A stretch of DNA of 64,000 nucleotides from Paulownia fortunei (Eukaryota; Streptophyta; Magnoliopsida; Lamiales; Paulowniaceae). Of the stretch, positions 11,808 through 22,800 are shown piece by piece. Every line of letters starts with the position of its first letter. Position 1 is the first letter of the stretch. The translations under genes and the position numbers were made by a program. The stretch is from positions 6,652,060-6,716,059 of the forward strand of contig CM033108.1 of assembly GCA_019321725.1 (NCBI GenBank). The letters run 5' to 3'. Below the pieces are notes generated by a model that worked only from the letters and a program-made list of their open reading frames with translations, searched no databases and was not told the origin of the DNA.

Positions 11808-13535
11808 ATGTCAAATAGGAACAACATTGATGTTCTGGTATATTTTGGTGGTCAAATTATACAAGATGCTAATTCAGTGATATATGATCGCCCTGTAATT
11901 GGAGTTAGGAGAATGTCTCGTTGGATAAAGTTTTTTGAATTACTATTGAAAGTGTATCAGATTACAGGCCTTGACGATAAACAGTTCTTATTGAAATTAT
12001 TTGGTAAGTATTGTTGCGGCAATATGTCACAGCTAATATCAATAACCAATGACGAAGATTTAGAGTTTTTCTTAGATTCGGGAAGAGAAAATCAATTTGT
12101 GAAATTTGATATTGAGGCAGAACAAAAGTTTCATAATACTGTGTTTGAAATACCGACAAGTAATGAGTATTATCAGTATGCATCATTTTTAAGAGATGAT
12201 AGTGTATTTGAAATGACTACAGTGGCGCAAGGTATGGCAAGTGTTGGCATCAATAACTTTAATGCAGGTGCTTCAAGCTCTGGTCAAGAGCATTTTGAAG
12301 GTACAGATACAGAACTGTATAATGCATATATTGATGAATTGCTTGGGCTACTTGTCGACAGTTTTGGTGCTGAAGAACATATTGATTCTGAACCCGATGA
12401 AATTGATAATGAAGATGATGATGACGACGACGATGATGATGGTGGTGGTGGTGATGGGGTCAAAATTGATGATTTGGAAGAGATGTATGAGTAACATGAT
12501 GAGAGCAACTCATCCTAGCATCAAGTACCAGTTTATACCTCAATGCCCTCAACAACAAATGAATATGGCTCTAATTTGACCGTCCCGTTCTTCACCATAT
12601 GTTACCCAGAAATACTTGAGGGTTCTATTGATATTCCAAATAGGGGAAAGTTTTACGACTCTAGTATTAGAGAGTTTGAAAATGGTATGGTATTCAAAGA
12701 CAAGAAAAATCTGCAAACTTTAGTTAAAGATTACTCTGTACGAGTTGTGAGACGTGAGTATCGGTTGTTGAGAGTACACCAAAATTATGAAAAGTGGAAT
12801 GCAAACATAGTACATCGATCACGTGGTGTACTTGGGGGCTTCGAGCATTTTTGAAAACAAAGCTCGGTTTATGAAAAATTATCAAGTGGGGAGGCCCTCA
12901 TACTTACTTTATGAATTCAGTGTCTGTGGATCATCGCAAATTATGTAAAAATATGATCGTCAGGTTGCTTACCGGCATAGTTCAGTGTGACCTAGCCTAT
13001 GAGATTAAATATGTCCAACAAAATATAAAAGATAAGTATCAGTATGAAATTTCATATCATAAGGTCTGGCACAGTTTGAAACGAGCAAGGGAAAATATTT
13101 ATGACACTTGGGAAACTGAGGTCAATGGAGTGTTTATGCGGTAATTGGAGTCAGTTTGGAATACCTTGCTCGCATGCTATGCATGCTTGCCTGCATTTTG
13201 GAGTTAATCCAGCAGCATTCATGAAATGGTACTATAGCACTAGTTCTTATGTAGATACTTACAAAGGAAAGTTTGAGCCTTTGCCAGATAAAGTTTATTG
13301 GGATGCTCCCCCTTTCGAGTTGTGACACAATCCATTGTTGCGGATTCAGAATCGTCATCGATGGAATACTACTACTCGAATTCCTAATGAGATGGATTGA
13401 CCTCAGATACGTGCTAGACAACAAGCCCAGGCAAGGTAAAGGGTCAATGCTACAGAACGTGGAACAACTTCGTCTTCCTGACATAAATGATGTCATTACA
13501 GTTAGATTAATATTTGCCTTTGTGAAGGAGTAATA
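11808..13535 (+). pseudogene. MuDR-type transposase pseudogene lacking the catalytic core
   Basis: The first open part (11808-12494) begins MSNRNNIDVLVYFGG and resembles the PB1-like N-terminal domain of plant MuDR transposases. It ends in a Glu/Asp/Gly-rich acidic tract (a run of about nine Asp). The same frame continues past TAA (12492) and TAG (12516) into the MuDR DNA-binding region: FENGMVFKDKKNLQTLVKDY, then VVRREYRLLRV. Near 12840 the frame shifts, followed by NSVSVDHRKLCKNMI, QCDLAYEIKYVQ and WHSLKRAREN. Immediately after, at about 13115-13150, comes the SWIM zinc finger (CLCGNW, then GIPCSHAMHACLHFG), with a basic C-terminal region to about 13535. The whole MULE DDE domain expected between these two parts, roughly 300 residues in relatives, is missing. 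Confidence 0.85.
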
Positions 13536-13571
13536 CTCCTTATTTGTATGAAACAATCTTGTAATGATATT

Positions 13572-13790
13572 ATATTTAACTGATGTTAATGATATTATAC
13601 AATTTCATGTTATATGTTAAAATTTCTGTTTAACTGTTATTAATGATATTGTACAACTTCATGTTATATGTTAAATTTTGTGTTTAACTATTGTTAATCA
13701 TATTGTACAATTTTATGTAATATGTTAAAATTTGTGTTTAATTGTTGTTAATCATATGGTTAAATTTCATATTATATGTAAACATGCATG
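13572..13790. repeat. 54-bp tandem repeat, about four copies
   Basis: Units built around TGTTAATGATATTGTACAAT and ATGTTATATGTTAAAATTT recur at about 54-base spacing (13584, 13638, 13692, 13746), with a few mismatches. They lie exactly between the transposase and PMD pseudogenes. Confidence 0.85.
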
Positions 13791-13964
13791 TTAAGTTGCC
13801 TTATATTATATTTTTCACTATTGTTAAAAAAATTATCCTTCGCACATATTGTTATTCATTTGGTTACATGATGGATATTGTTTCTGTATATTGTCCATGG
13901 GATGCAACAGTTTTATCCTAACAAACTACTCACCGTTCAAAAAGTGTATTTATTGGTGTGGTTG

Positions 13965-15911
13965 ATAGGATACTTACAGTTAGGCATGTAGGCGCACCAT
14001 TTTGGAGACTTAATGGTGAAGAGGGTGTATTGCATCCTCATGTAGTTCATCTTTTGTATGATATGGGATTCTATGGCGTCTACCAATGTGGATAATTAGA
14101 TATGAACTTTCATTTGATTACTGAGCTAGTCGAAAGATGGCGACCTAAGACTCGTACATTTCATTTTCGCATGGGTGTGGTAACAGTCACATTGCAGGAT
14201 GTTGCAGTTATTTGAGGCTTACCAATAGATAGTCAACCTATTATTGGACTTGATCTGAGGAGATCTATCGAGTACTGACAGGATTATTGCCACCATTACT
14301 TGGGATTTTAACCCATTTCACAGCAGTTTAGAGGTAGGCATATATTGTTGAGTGCCTTGAGGGGTTATATTCTGGCTAACCTAGTGACAGATGACACTCC
14401 CTAGGATGAGTTGGAGTGATATGCACACGATAGTATAAGAATGTTATTGGTGGTGCGATGGTGCTTCTATAGGTAAATTTTATATAACACTCTCGTATAA
14501 CTATTATAATTTTCTTATGTCATATCAGTATGTTTGTCACGTAAGTTATTTTTAATATATATGTCAGATATGAGCATGGTCTCTCATTACCACATTGGTG
14601 CCAAGACGATTATGTTCGCGAGTAAATATAGGGTCACTCATCAGCGTTAATGATCATGAGCTCCTACTTACTCCGTATGGTGCAAGATATTATTTAATAA
14701 TTATTTATATACATATGGGTGGATGCAGTATTATAGGTGGACCCACTCATTGGCGCTAATAAAAATGGGCTTCCATTTCCCCTATTATTTTGTAATTATT
14801 ATTTAATGATTGTTTTTATATACATATAGGTGGATGCATTATTATAGCTTCACGCGTACAACGAGTTATTCTGCCAAGATTATTAGGGATATACTGGACA
14901 TGATGATTAATTGAGAGATGAGTAGAATTTAAGGTATTTGTTTAATTTGATTTGATTTTTCTTGTCATATATGTATATGAGTTCCATCACCTAGAATATG
15001 TATATGTACATAATTTTTCTTTTCATATAATTTTATTTTTATATGCATATAGGTATTATATGGGAGCGACATGATATGAGTTCACCGAATATTATGGTGT
15101 TGGGTTCAAGGTGTAACACACCACTGTGGAGATCTCGTTGTCCATTGATCAACTACACTATCGTGGAGTTCCATCACCTAGAATGAGTCATGCGCCAGTT
15201 TGGCATGCGATAGTATATTCCACCAGATATACCAGTGCATGAGGAGATTTTACACGATATAAACCGTAGGGGACACAGTGGAGAGGATTGAGTTCGATAT
15301 CATCGGGAGTATGTGTCGCAATAGGCAGATAGACATCAACTTATTGTCGTCAGCCCTCCCATTACTAGGTCCGATAAGATGATGCAGGTCCCTCTACCTC
15401 GATACATGGTGCATTTACTAGCCATGCTTCTACATCTTACGATATTTTTCATCCATTTATGTCTAGTGTAGAAGATGATGCGGGTTCATCCACATCGGCA
15501 CATCATGTATCACACGGTGTGGATAGCACCGCCAACTATTATGTGTCTCAACAGGCACAACTGGACGACCCATTTACTTCGTATTGGGATATGCCACCAT
15601 CTACGATGTCGTTCAGTACACTACTTAGTTCAAATTTAGGCATGACGCAGACACCGTTTGTTCAGCAACATCGAGGACACGATTCTGGACGTGGAGATTT
15701 TATTGTTTCGTCTGTTGTATTTCCACATCTAGACATCGGTTATCATGATTGTGGAGAGTCGAGCTCCACAACTTCATCATGTCGACCGAGTTTCAATTTA
15801 AACTATAGTACATATATTGATGATCCAACTCCAAATCAATCACATGATACTGTTGCTATTGTTGCTGCTGTTGCTGAGGGTGGACGTCGAGGTAAACGTC
15901 AACGCCACTGA
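13965..15911 (+). pseudogene. plant mobile domain (PMD, aminotransferase-like/MAIN-type) pseudogene
   Basis: Joined reading across frames gives GAPFWRLNGEEGVLHPHVVH, LLYDMGFYGVYQ, then (14102 onward) MNFHLITELVERWRPKTRTF, RMGVVTVTLQDVAVI, a TGA at 14213, and GLPIDSQPIIG. This is the diagnostic start of the plant mobile domain found in MAIN/MAIL proteins and PP7-long-form-like proteins. Further downstream VMRQFG, YIPPDIP and INRRGHSGED match the end of the domain. A Ser/Thr-rich C-terminal tail is open from 15459 to 15911 and ends in a basic GGRRGKRQRH. Several stops, frameshifts and a short internal duplication near 14600-14850 break it. Host PMD proteins act in transposon silencing and genome stability; this copy belongs to the transposon and should be inactive. 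Confidence 0.8.
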
Positions 15912-16391
15912 CGTACTTGTGACATTGGTGGCCATTTTAATTATTTTTTTTATTCTTGTATTTTTTAAAACTTTTATAATGTATATATATTCAACACTGT
16001 AATTATTATCTAAAAAAATTAATTGAATAATTATGAAGCAAAAATAGTATTGTTACTATCTTTATTAAAATATTTAAAGACATATTATATAAATTTAAAT
16101 ACATATTATAGCTTAAGTAAAAAAAAATTAAACAATATAAATTTATGTTATTTATTTTATAATATTATTATAGCTTAAGTAAATAATATTATTACAATAA
16201 TATTGTATAATCAAATGTGTTTGCTTAAATTTTTATCTTTGTTGATTATGTATATATATATAATTATATTTTCTATATATTGTTATATATATATATATAT
16301 ATATATATAATTGCACATTCCATAATTTGAGAAAACTGTGCAATTATTAGTCAGTTGCACTTGGTCATATGCTTTTGAAAAAAATAAATTA
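15912..16391. other. AT-rich tail of the MULE
   Basis: AT-rich DNA after the PMD pseudogene with a (TA)n run at 16284-16309. No coding or RNA feature seen. Confidence 0.45.
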
Positions 16392-16449
16392 AAAGTGCGT
16401 TTGATGGTTGCGTTTTCGTATGAAAGCGCAACTTTTAAACGCGTTTTTA
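16392..16449. repeat. hairpin at right end of the MULE
   Basis: GTTGCGTTTTC (16407-16417) pairs with GAAAGCGCAAC (16422-16432) across a 4-nt loop with one mismatch. The flanks AAAAGTGCGTTT and AAACGCGTTTT extend the stem imperfectly. The GAAAGCGCAA core is the same as in the left-end hairpins at 10195-10408, supporting a shared element boundary. Confidence 0.75.
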
Positions 16450-16489
16450 CATATATTTTTACAACCTTCTCGTTACACAGTATAAAATT

Positions 16490-16710
16490 AATTTATTATA
16501 AAGTATTAAATTAGTCGTTGCAAAGTAAGATTTTTTTCTTTATCGAAACTCTTTTACTAATATTATTCTCTCACTTATAATTGTAATAGTAATGTGACAT
16601 CAACTAATTTTTAACCAGGGTAGATTATAAAAATAATTAAAATACTCATTTACAATTTTTTACTAAGACAAATTGGATACTTAATTTTTGGGACGAAAGA
16701 AGTAATAAAT
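16490..16710. mobile_element. possible Stowaway-like MITE remnant
   Basis: The right side ends TTGGGACGAAAGAAGTA, close to the reverse complement of the Stowaway-type end TACTCCCTCCGTCCC. The left end is too decayed to define. AT-rich and without coding capacity. Confidence 0.3.
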
Positions 16711-17292
16711 GGCGTGAATATAATTAACCAATAATCGAAAATGAGACACGATACAACTTTAGACTGATATGATATTGCAATACTCAATTTTAAGGTATCT
16801 ATATATCAAAAGCTGTATTTCAAAATAATAGCTTTGCTACTATTCAATATTGTTAATTTTAAAAACTGTACACATTTAAGAAGAAGTTTTGGTTCGAGTC
16901 CACTTATATATAGGGATTTGTTTATTTTGATAGTAGTTGACTAACTGATAAGTTGAGTTCGTAGTTATTAGAAGTTGATTGTTGATTAATAATTAATTTT
17001 TAAAAGTTGATATTTTTTATGTAATGACTAGTTGATGCATTTAATTTATAAAAAGATCGGATGTATAAAATTCCCCGTGTTTCAGCAAAAGTATAAAAGA
17101 ATTTGTGTGTTAAAAATATAACTTAAAAACCCCCCTTAAAATGTAAAAGTTGCACATTTCTCCTTACTGTTAGTCAAATCCAATAGCGTTAACTTTATTT
17201 ATTTTTTTAATGAATTACGTGTTATGCACTTGTATTTAAACTCCTTAACCTTCATCATTCTTCAACATTCATTAGCTTCTTAAAACCCTAAC

Positions 17293-17418
17293 ATGGAAGA
17301 ATCTAAAGGGCCACAAAGAGGTGAAGAGACGGGCGGTTGTGTTGTGGAATTAAAGAGGAGGCTCAACATCCTAAACCCTAACACACTTCTGATCGAAAGT
17401 CATCTGATGAATTTTTAG
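17293..17418 (+). pseudogene. gene-start-like fragment, 41 codons
   Basis: A CT/AC-rich leader followed by AAAACCCTAAC and ATG resembles a plant 5' UTR and start codon. The frame reads MEESKGPQRGEETGGC and then ELKRRLNILNPN before a TAG at 17416. It has higher GC than its AT-rich surroundings, and the ~470-bp tandem repeat begins just after it. I do not recognise the protein; it may be a captured or truncated gene 5' end. Confidence 0.25.
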
Positions 17419-17424
17419 ACCCGT

Positions 17425-18560
17425 CTTTGAATTACGGGCGTGTGTTCTGCAATTTCTATTAAGTTAGATAAAACAGGGGTTTTATACAAATTTTTACATT
17501 TTATGGGATATTTTTAGACTATTTTTAACACAATGAGTTTTATGCATTTTCTCTAAAACAAGGGAGTTTTATGTAATTATCCCAAAAAAATATATGCACA
17601 TCACTGATTTAGGTGCACACTCAAATGAATGCAATGATAAGCTAAATTTTCTATTATGTAGTTTTTAAAATTTTCACCTATAATTATAAATATTAAAATT
17701 AACTTTAGGGTTTTTCTTTTTTTTAAAAAGTCAACTGCAGCAACAAACTTGTTAGGAGTTTTTCTTTAAAAGATTTCAAGAGATAGGGTCTTTTTTTTAA
17801 TAATTTAATTCATCGTGAACCTGCTTATATGAAAGCCATGGGCATATTGGTCAATTTAGGTGCATGATCGACTCAAAGTACGCCAATACATACCCATCTT
17901 TGAATTATGAGCGTGTGTTCTGCAATATTTGTTATGTTAGACAAAATTGGGGGTTTTATGCAAATTTTTACATTTTAGGGAGATTTGGATTTTTGGACTA
18001 TTTTTACCACAATGATTTTTTTGCATTTTTCCTAAAATAAGGGAGTTTTATGTAGTTATCCCAAAAAAATATATGCAGATCCCTGATTTAAGTACATACT
18101 CAAATGAATGCAATGACAAGCTAAATTTTCTATTATGCAGTTTTTTATTTTATTTTCACAAATAGGGCAAATTTTATAACTATACATGTTAAAATTAAAT
18201 TTAGGGCTTTTCTTTTTTGTAATAGTCAACTGCATCAACAAACTTGTCAGGAGTTTTTCTTTAAAAGAACTCAAGAAATAGGGTTTTTTTTGGTAATTTA
18301 ATTCATCATGAACCTGGTTACATGAAAGCCACAGGCATATTGATCAATTTAGGTGCATGATTGAGTCAAAGTTCACAATATACACCTATTAAGTTAGATG
18401 AAATGGGGGTTTTATGTAGATTTTTATATTTTGTGGGGATTTTTAGGCTATATTTTTTAACAATGAGGATTTTTTGCATTTTCGATAAAATAAAGGAGGT
18501 TTATGCAATTATTCCTAAAATATATATGCACACCCCTAATTTAAGTACATGGCAATTACT
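17425..18560. repeat. ~470-bp tandem repeat, about 2.4 copies
   Basis: Unit landmarks recur in order: TTTGAATTAYGRGCGTGTG at 17426 and 17899, GGGGGTTTTATGCAAATTTT-like at about 17476, 17950 and 18407, and the GGGAGTTTTATGTARTTATC landmark in each copy. CAACAAACTTGTYAGGAGTT occurs in the first two copies. Spacing is about 472 and then 457 bases, and copies differ by scattered mismatches and small indels. No protein domain is encoded. It could be the body of a non-autonomous transposon or a short satellite-like array. Confidence 0.8.
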
Positions 18561-19898
18561 TTTATTGCAAAGCTCTGCCCTCAAATGATTCAAAAACGAA
18601 CAAGGTCATAGATATTAAATATTTATCAATAAATTATATTTGTTCGTCTTCAATATTGTCAATTTTAAAAACTACAAACACCCTTAATTTAGGTATATGA
18701 CATGGCAGTTGCTTTCGGTGCAAGACGCAGTGTGTAAATCAAACTAGGATAGAATCGCAGCGTTTTGCTTTTGAAGAAGATTAAAATATTAGATTAATGT
18801 ACAGTATTTAGAAGACAATAACGTAGCTTTTTATTGCAATATTCCAGACATACTATTAGCTTTGAAAATAACAGAGAGCATTTTTCATCAAGTGTGGTAT
18901 ATATACAATAAATGAAATTAGTTTTCATAAAAATAATTACGATGAGATATTTAATACAACAAGAACAGGATGAAATACAACAAAACGAAAACACCCAGTA
19001 AATAATTTAAGGAAAGTCGTTTACCTAGAAAAAATAATGAGACTTAATTCTTTTCTTTCTTTCTTCCTTTTTTTGATTTTATATTTATTGATCAACAGGT
19101 TGACACTGATTCACGAATAAACCTTTATAGCTGTGTCAGAAATTCACCCGAGTCATTTCTATAAAGGTCATTGGGATAGGTCTTTTCTTCTTGAATTTAT
19201 GGTTCTTCCTTTGTTTCATGACATGGTCTTTGAGTAATGACCTATGAATAGTTGCCTAAATTGTGATCTATATTTTCCACATTGTAAACTATGGGTTTAA
19301 AAAAATCGTGGATTTAACCCATTCCACCGTTGAAAATAAAGGCAATTGTTAACAATATGTTTCCTTTTATCATGCAAGTATCAACATAAGTATCTTGCAG
19401 AAAGGCATTAAGATGTTTTCCATTGTCTAGGCAATCATATTGCTCTCAACTACAAATATCTCATCTGTTACTCCTTTCCTGCCTAGAGTCCAGGTTTTAT
19501 GTTATTATCTTGGCAAAGATTAAAAGACTAGCTACCAATGTGGAATCTATCAAGGACAAAAGTCACAAACATGAAAATTAGCCAACAAATATTACCAAGA
19601 ATCCCTTCCAAAATCAGGATAACTAAGGACACCCTAGGAAAGGAACACACTGCAATGAAACTTAAACCTTTTACTTTAAACATGAGATCTTATTCCCCCA
19701 AAGGGCATAGAACAAGAGGAAGCCAAAGTCCATCACACAAGTTGGTGGCTGATGAAAAACGATTATTTCAATGCCACACAATAGTTTCAGGTCTGCCATG
19801 CTTGGCAGATTCCAACATTATAGATCGTTGCTCAAACATATATAATCTGGGTTTTCAGTCATAGTAGTCACAGTTTTCACCACAATAGAATAACACAC
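18561..19898. other. AT-rich spacer and probable 3' UTR of the RFI2-like gene
   Basis: 18561-19030 is AT-rich with no feature. 19030-19898 has more balanced composition and directly follows, on the minus strand, the stop codon of the RING-H2 gene, so at least its upper part is probably 3' UTR. A short plus-strand open frame at 19538-19864 has no recognisable domain. Confidence 0.4.
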
Positions 19899-22800
19899 CT
19901 ATGACCGATTTTGAGATGGCATCCTCTCAGATCCATGCCTCTGGCGAAAACTGCTGGATCTGATTCCAGTATCAGATCCAGCAGCTGGTGGGTGGAACGG
20001 CCCCCATATTGAATCTCTATCAACCTGGCTCGAGGGAAAGGAAGGCTGGTGTTCGCGTTCCCAAGCATGGAAAAGATCACGATGGGGATTTTCAGCTTCT
20101 TGGAAGGTTCTTCCAGATGAACTCGATGAGAAGAAGTAAAAACCACTAGACTGATCTGATGATGAGGCGATAGGCGCTGCTTGAGCTAAACCCCTATGGC
20201 TGCCGGATCTTCGTCCGGTGGACATAACAGGTGTGCGTGCCGCTGGGTTACTAGCAGATTGCTGAAAGTATGCTTGAAGAGATGCACGGTCACGGGGCCG
20301 AGCAACAGTACCAGGGTAAGGTGGAAGCACTGATGAGGTAACTGAGCTGGGAGCTCTACTGGCAGAACTGTAACAATACATGCCAACATTAAATAACTCC
20401 ACATATCTAAAGAACCCCATGTTAAAAAAGATTGTCATTTAACTCGTTTATTAGTAACAAAAGCACTTAAATTTGGTATTTCTGTTGACAAATAAAATTG
20501 ATAGTTTAGCTTTGAATTGTGCAAAATACAAATTGTAACCCCTTTTCATATTTTCTAGGTCTTAAATGTCCACAGAAACAAATATTTTCACTTCTCACTT
20601 CGCTCTAATTTTACTATCCCCTCTTTAAGAAAAAACCTCACCACTTCAGAATTTAGGGGTCAACTGATCACCTCGGATTGAGGAACTTCCAAATTTATAC
20701 TATGATTTATGTACCATCATATTAAACTTTATCCTTTGATCCCACTAAAAAATCTTAAAAATCAAAATGAGGGGGTCAAAGACAATAACAGTTTATCCTG
20801 TCAACATTAATTATGTAGTAAGTCCTCCTAGAAACATTTTTTAATTAAAAAAAAGAGCTGATCATTAGATTCCTTTGGATTCACATTGTATTGGCATTAA
20901 AGATGTTAATAAAATATTAGTATTTGTCGGGCAAAAAAGTAGCCGGAGAAGTGAAAAGACATATATGCTCCTCCAGTAAACAAAAAGAAAAAAAAAAGGA
21001 AATTCGCCAAAATAAAACCATTGAGAGGGCACTTTTACCCTCTAATTAAAATTTCCAAATTCAAAAACACACCCTCCTTTTTCTCTCCCTATATATATTT
21101 ATTTATCTATCTATCTATATGTGTACATATACATAAAAGGGGTTGGGATTTGATGGTGGGGGGTGTGTGGGGGGTGGCCAGCGAGGGTGTTTTAACGGGG
21201 GCTGAGGTTGGGGGATTGAACTAGGCTGATGGCGATGGATTTGGAATTTGGATGTGGTGAGGGGCAGGATAGCAGTGGCGTTTGCAGTGGGGTGTCTGGG
21301 CACTTTTGTGGGGTGGGGGGTGTGGGAAGTGGAGGAGCAAATATGGGGTGCATTGGGTTTGGGGAGGAGCGCAACATAGGGAGGTTGGGGAGGGTGGCGG
21401 GTGTTGGGGGATGGGAGGTGGTGGTGGGAGGAAGGAAGAAGAAGAAAGGGGGAAAAAAGGAAAAAGAAGAGAAAAAGATGGGGGAAAAGCTTAGAATCTT
21501 TATCCAAATTTTTAAATTTCTTTTTTTGATTAACTATATCCTTAGAAATAGTTAAGTTATTTCAGTCTTTGATTAATTATTAATTAGTTGGTTGATTAAA
21601 AAATAGTTTATTAATTCAATTACTAGATTCAAAATTACATATATGTCAAAAATTAAGATAAATTCATAAAATATGAAAAAATTACTAATTAGGATATAAA
21701 TAATTTAGTAATTAATCTCTTTCTTTCATATGATAAATTTTTTAGAAGAATTGGTTAAAAATATGAGAAATCAGAACTGATTCAAATCAGACATGTAATT
21801 AATCTCTTTCTTTTATATGATTTGAGCAATCATAAATTCATTTTATAACTTCAAAATTCTTTTAATTTATTTAGTTAATAATGAATATATTTAATCATAG
21901 TTAAGTTATTTCTTTCTTCACTAATTACAAATTTAAAGATTAATTATTTATTTGATTAGTTAAAAATTAACTATTAATTATTCAATTAGTTAAATCAAAA
22001 GTTGAAAACTAATTATTTGATTATTAGATTAGTTAAAAATAACTGTTTATTAGATATTCTATTATTTTTTATTTGTTTGATTATATTCTAGATAAATAAT
22101 AATAGCTAAAATTAGAGCTTAATAAAAAAAGAAAAAAGAAAGAAAAGTCAATAATGAAAAGTAAAGAAGATGAAAAATCCAGAAAAGGAAAAAGCAATAG
22201 TTGAAGTAGAATTATATACAACATCAACACCAAGGTATTTGGTAATAACATCCAGGTCCAAGTCCAGAAGCACATGCCTCACATATGCATATGGCAGAAG
22301 GGTATTTCAGTTCGGAAAAATTGGTCAAACTATAGAGCAAGTCAGCGAGGGATAAAGTTGGAAAGTCAAAGCCCTTTTTAAGCTACATCAGCTTTTTGTG
22401 CACCGGAAAAAAGTTGGAGGGGGTGAATATGTAATGAAAATATCACTGACAGGGGTGCCAATATAATTATGTAAAACATAAGGGTACTTTCTATAATTTG
22501 ACCATAGTTAAGGGAGTGTCTAGCTAATTTATCCCTTGAACAAATTTACTAAATAAATGTAATACATGGAGTGAAATAGATGACAAGGAAGAATTGATGC
22601 ATAATATCTTATCCTACTTTATTATTTTCATTTTGACAGAAATTTGTATAACTTAATACGTAAAATATAGTATACCTGAACAGGTTTACAATTCATTTAC
22701 CCCAGTGGCCAAAAATTTACTGACTCAGACCCTGGCAATATTCATTGTTGTTGAGGTGTGTGACGGATTGCACTCATTATGCAAGAAAATGTTCCACCAA

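Larger units (their letters stand above)
10190..16450 (+). mobile_element. Mutator-like element (MULE) with plant-mobile-domain pseudogene, decayed
   Basis: Between two hairpin-rich ends lie a MuDR-type transposase pseudogene (11808-13535) and, in the same orientation, a plant mobile domain (PMD) pseudogene (about 13965-15911). The left end (10195-10408) and the right end (16392-16449) share GAAAGCGCAA-type palindromic units, and I take these as the approximate termini. No convincing long terminal inverted repeat or 9-bp target duplication could be fixed, so the boundaries are estimates. Association of PMD genes with Mutator-like and other transposons is known in plants. The transposase lacks its catalytic core and both genes carry stops, so the copy is immobile by itself. 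Confidence 0.6.

Noticed and set aside
11962..12186. Minus-strand frame opposite the transposase
   Set aside because: No domain; shadow of the coding strand.
12284..12508. Antisense Ser-rich frame
   Set aside because: Shadow of the Asp-rich tract of the transposase pseudogene.
13575..18560. Regular repeats as a possible CRISPR array
   Set aside because: Eukaryotic plant DNA; units are contiguous tandem copies without unique spacers of constant size, and there are no cas genes.
21021..21555. Gly-rich and Pro-rich frames on both strands
   Set aside because: Compositional artefact of the G-rich intron block.
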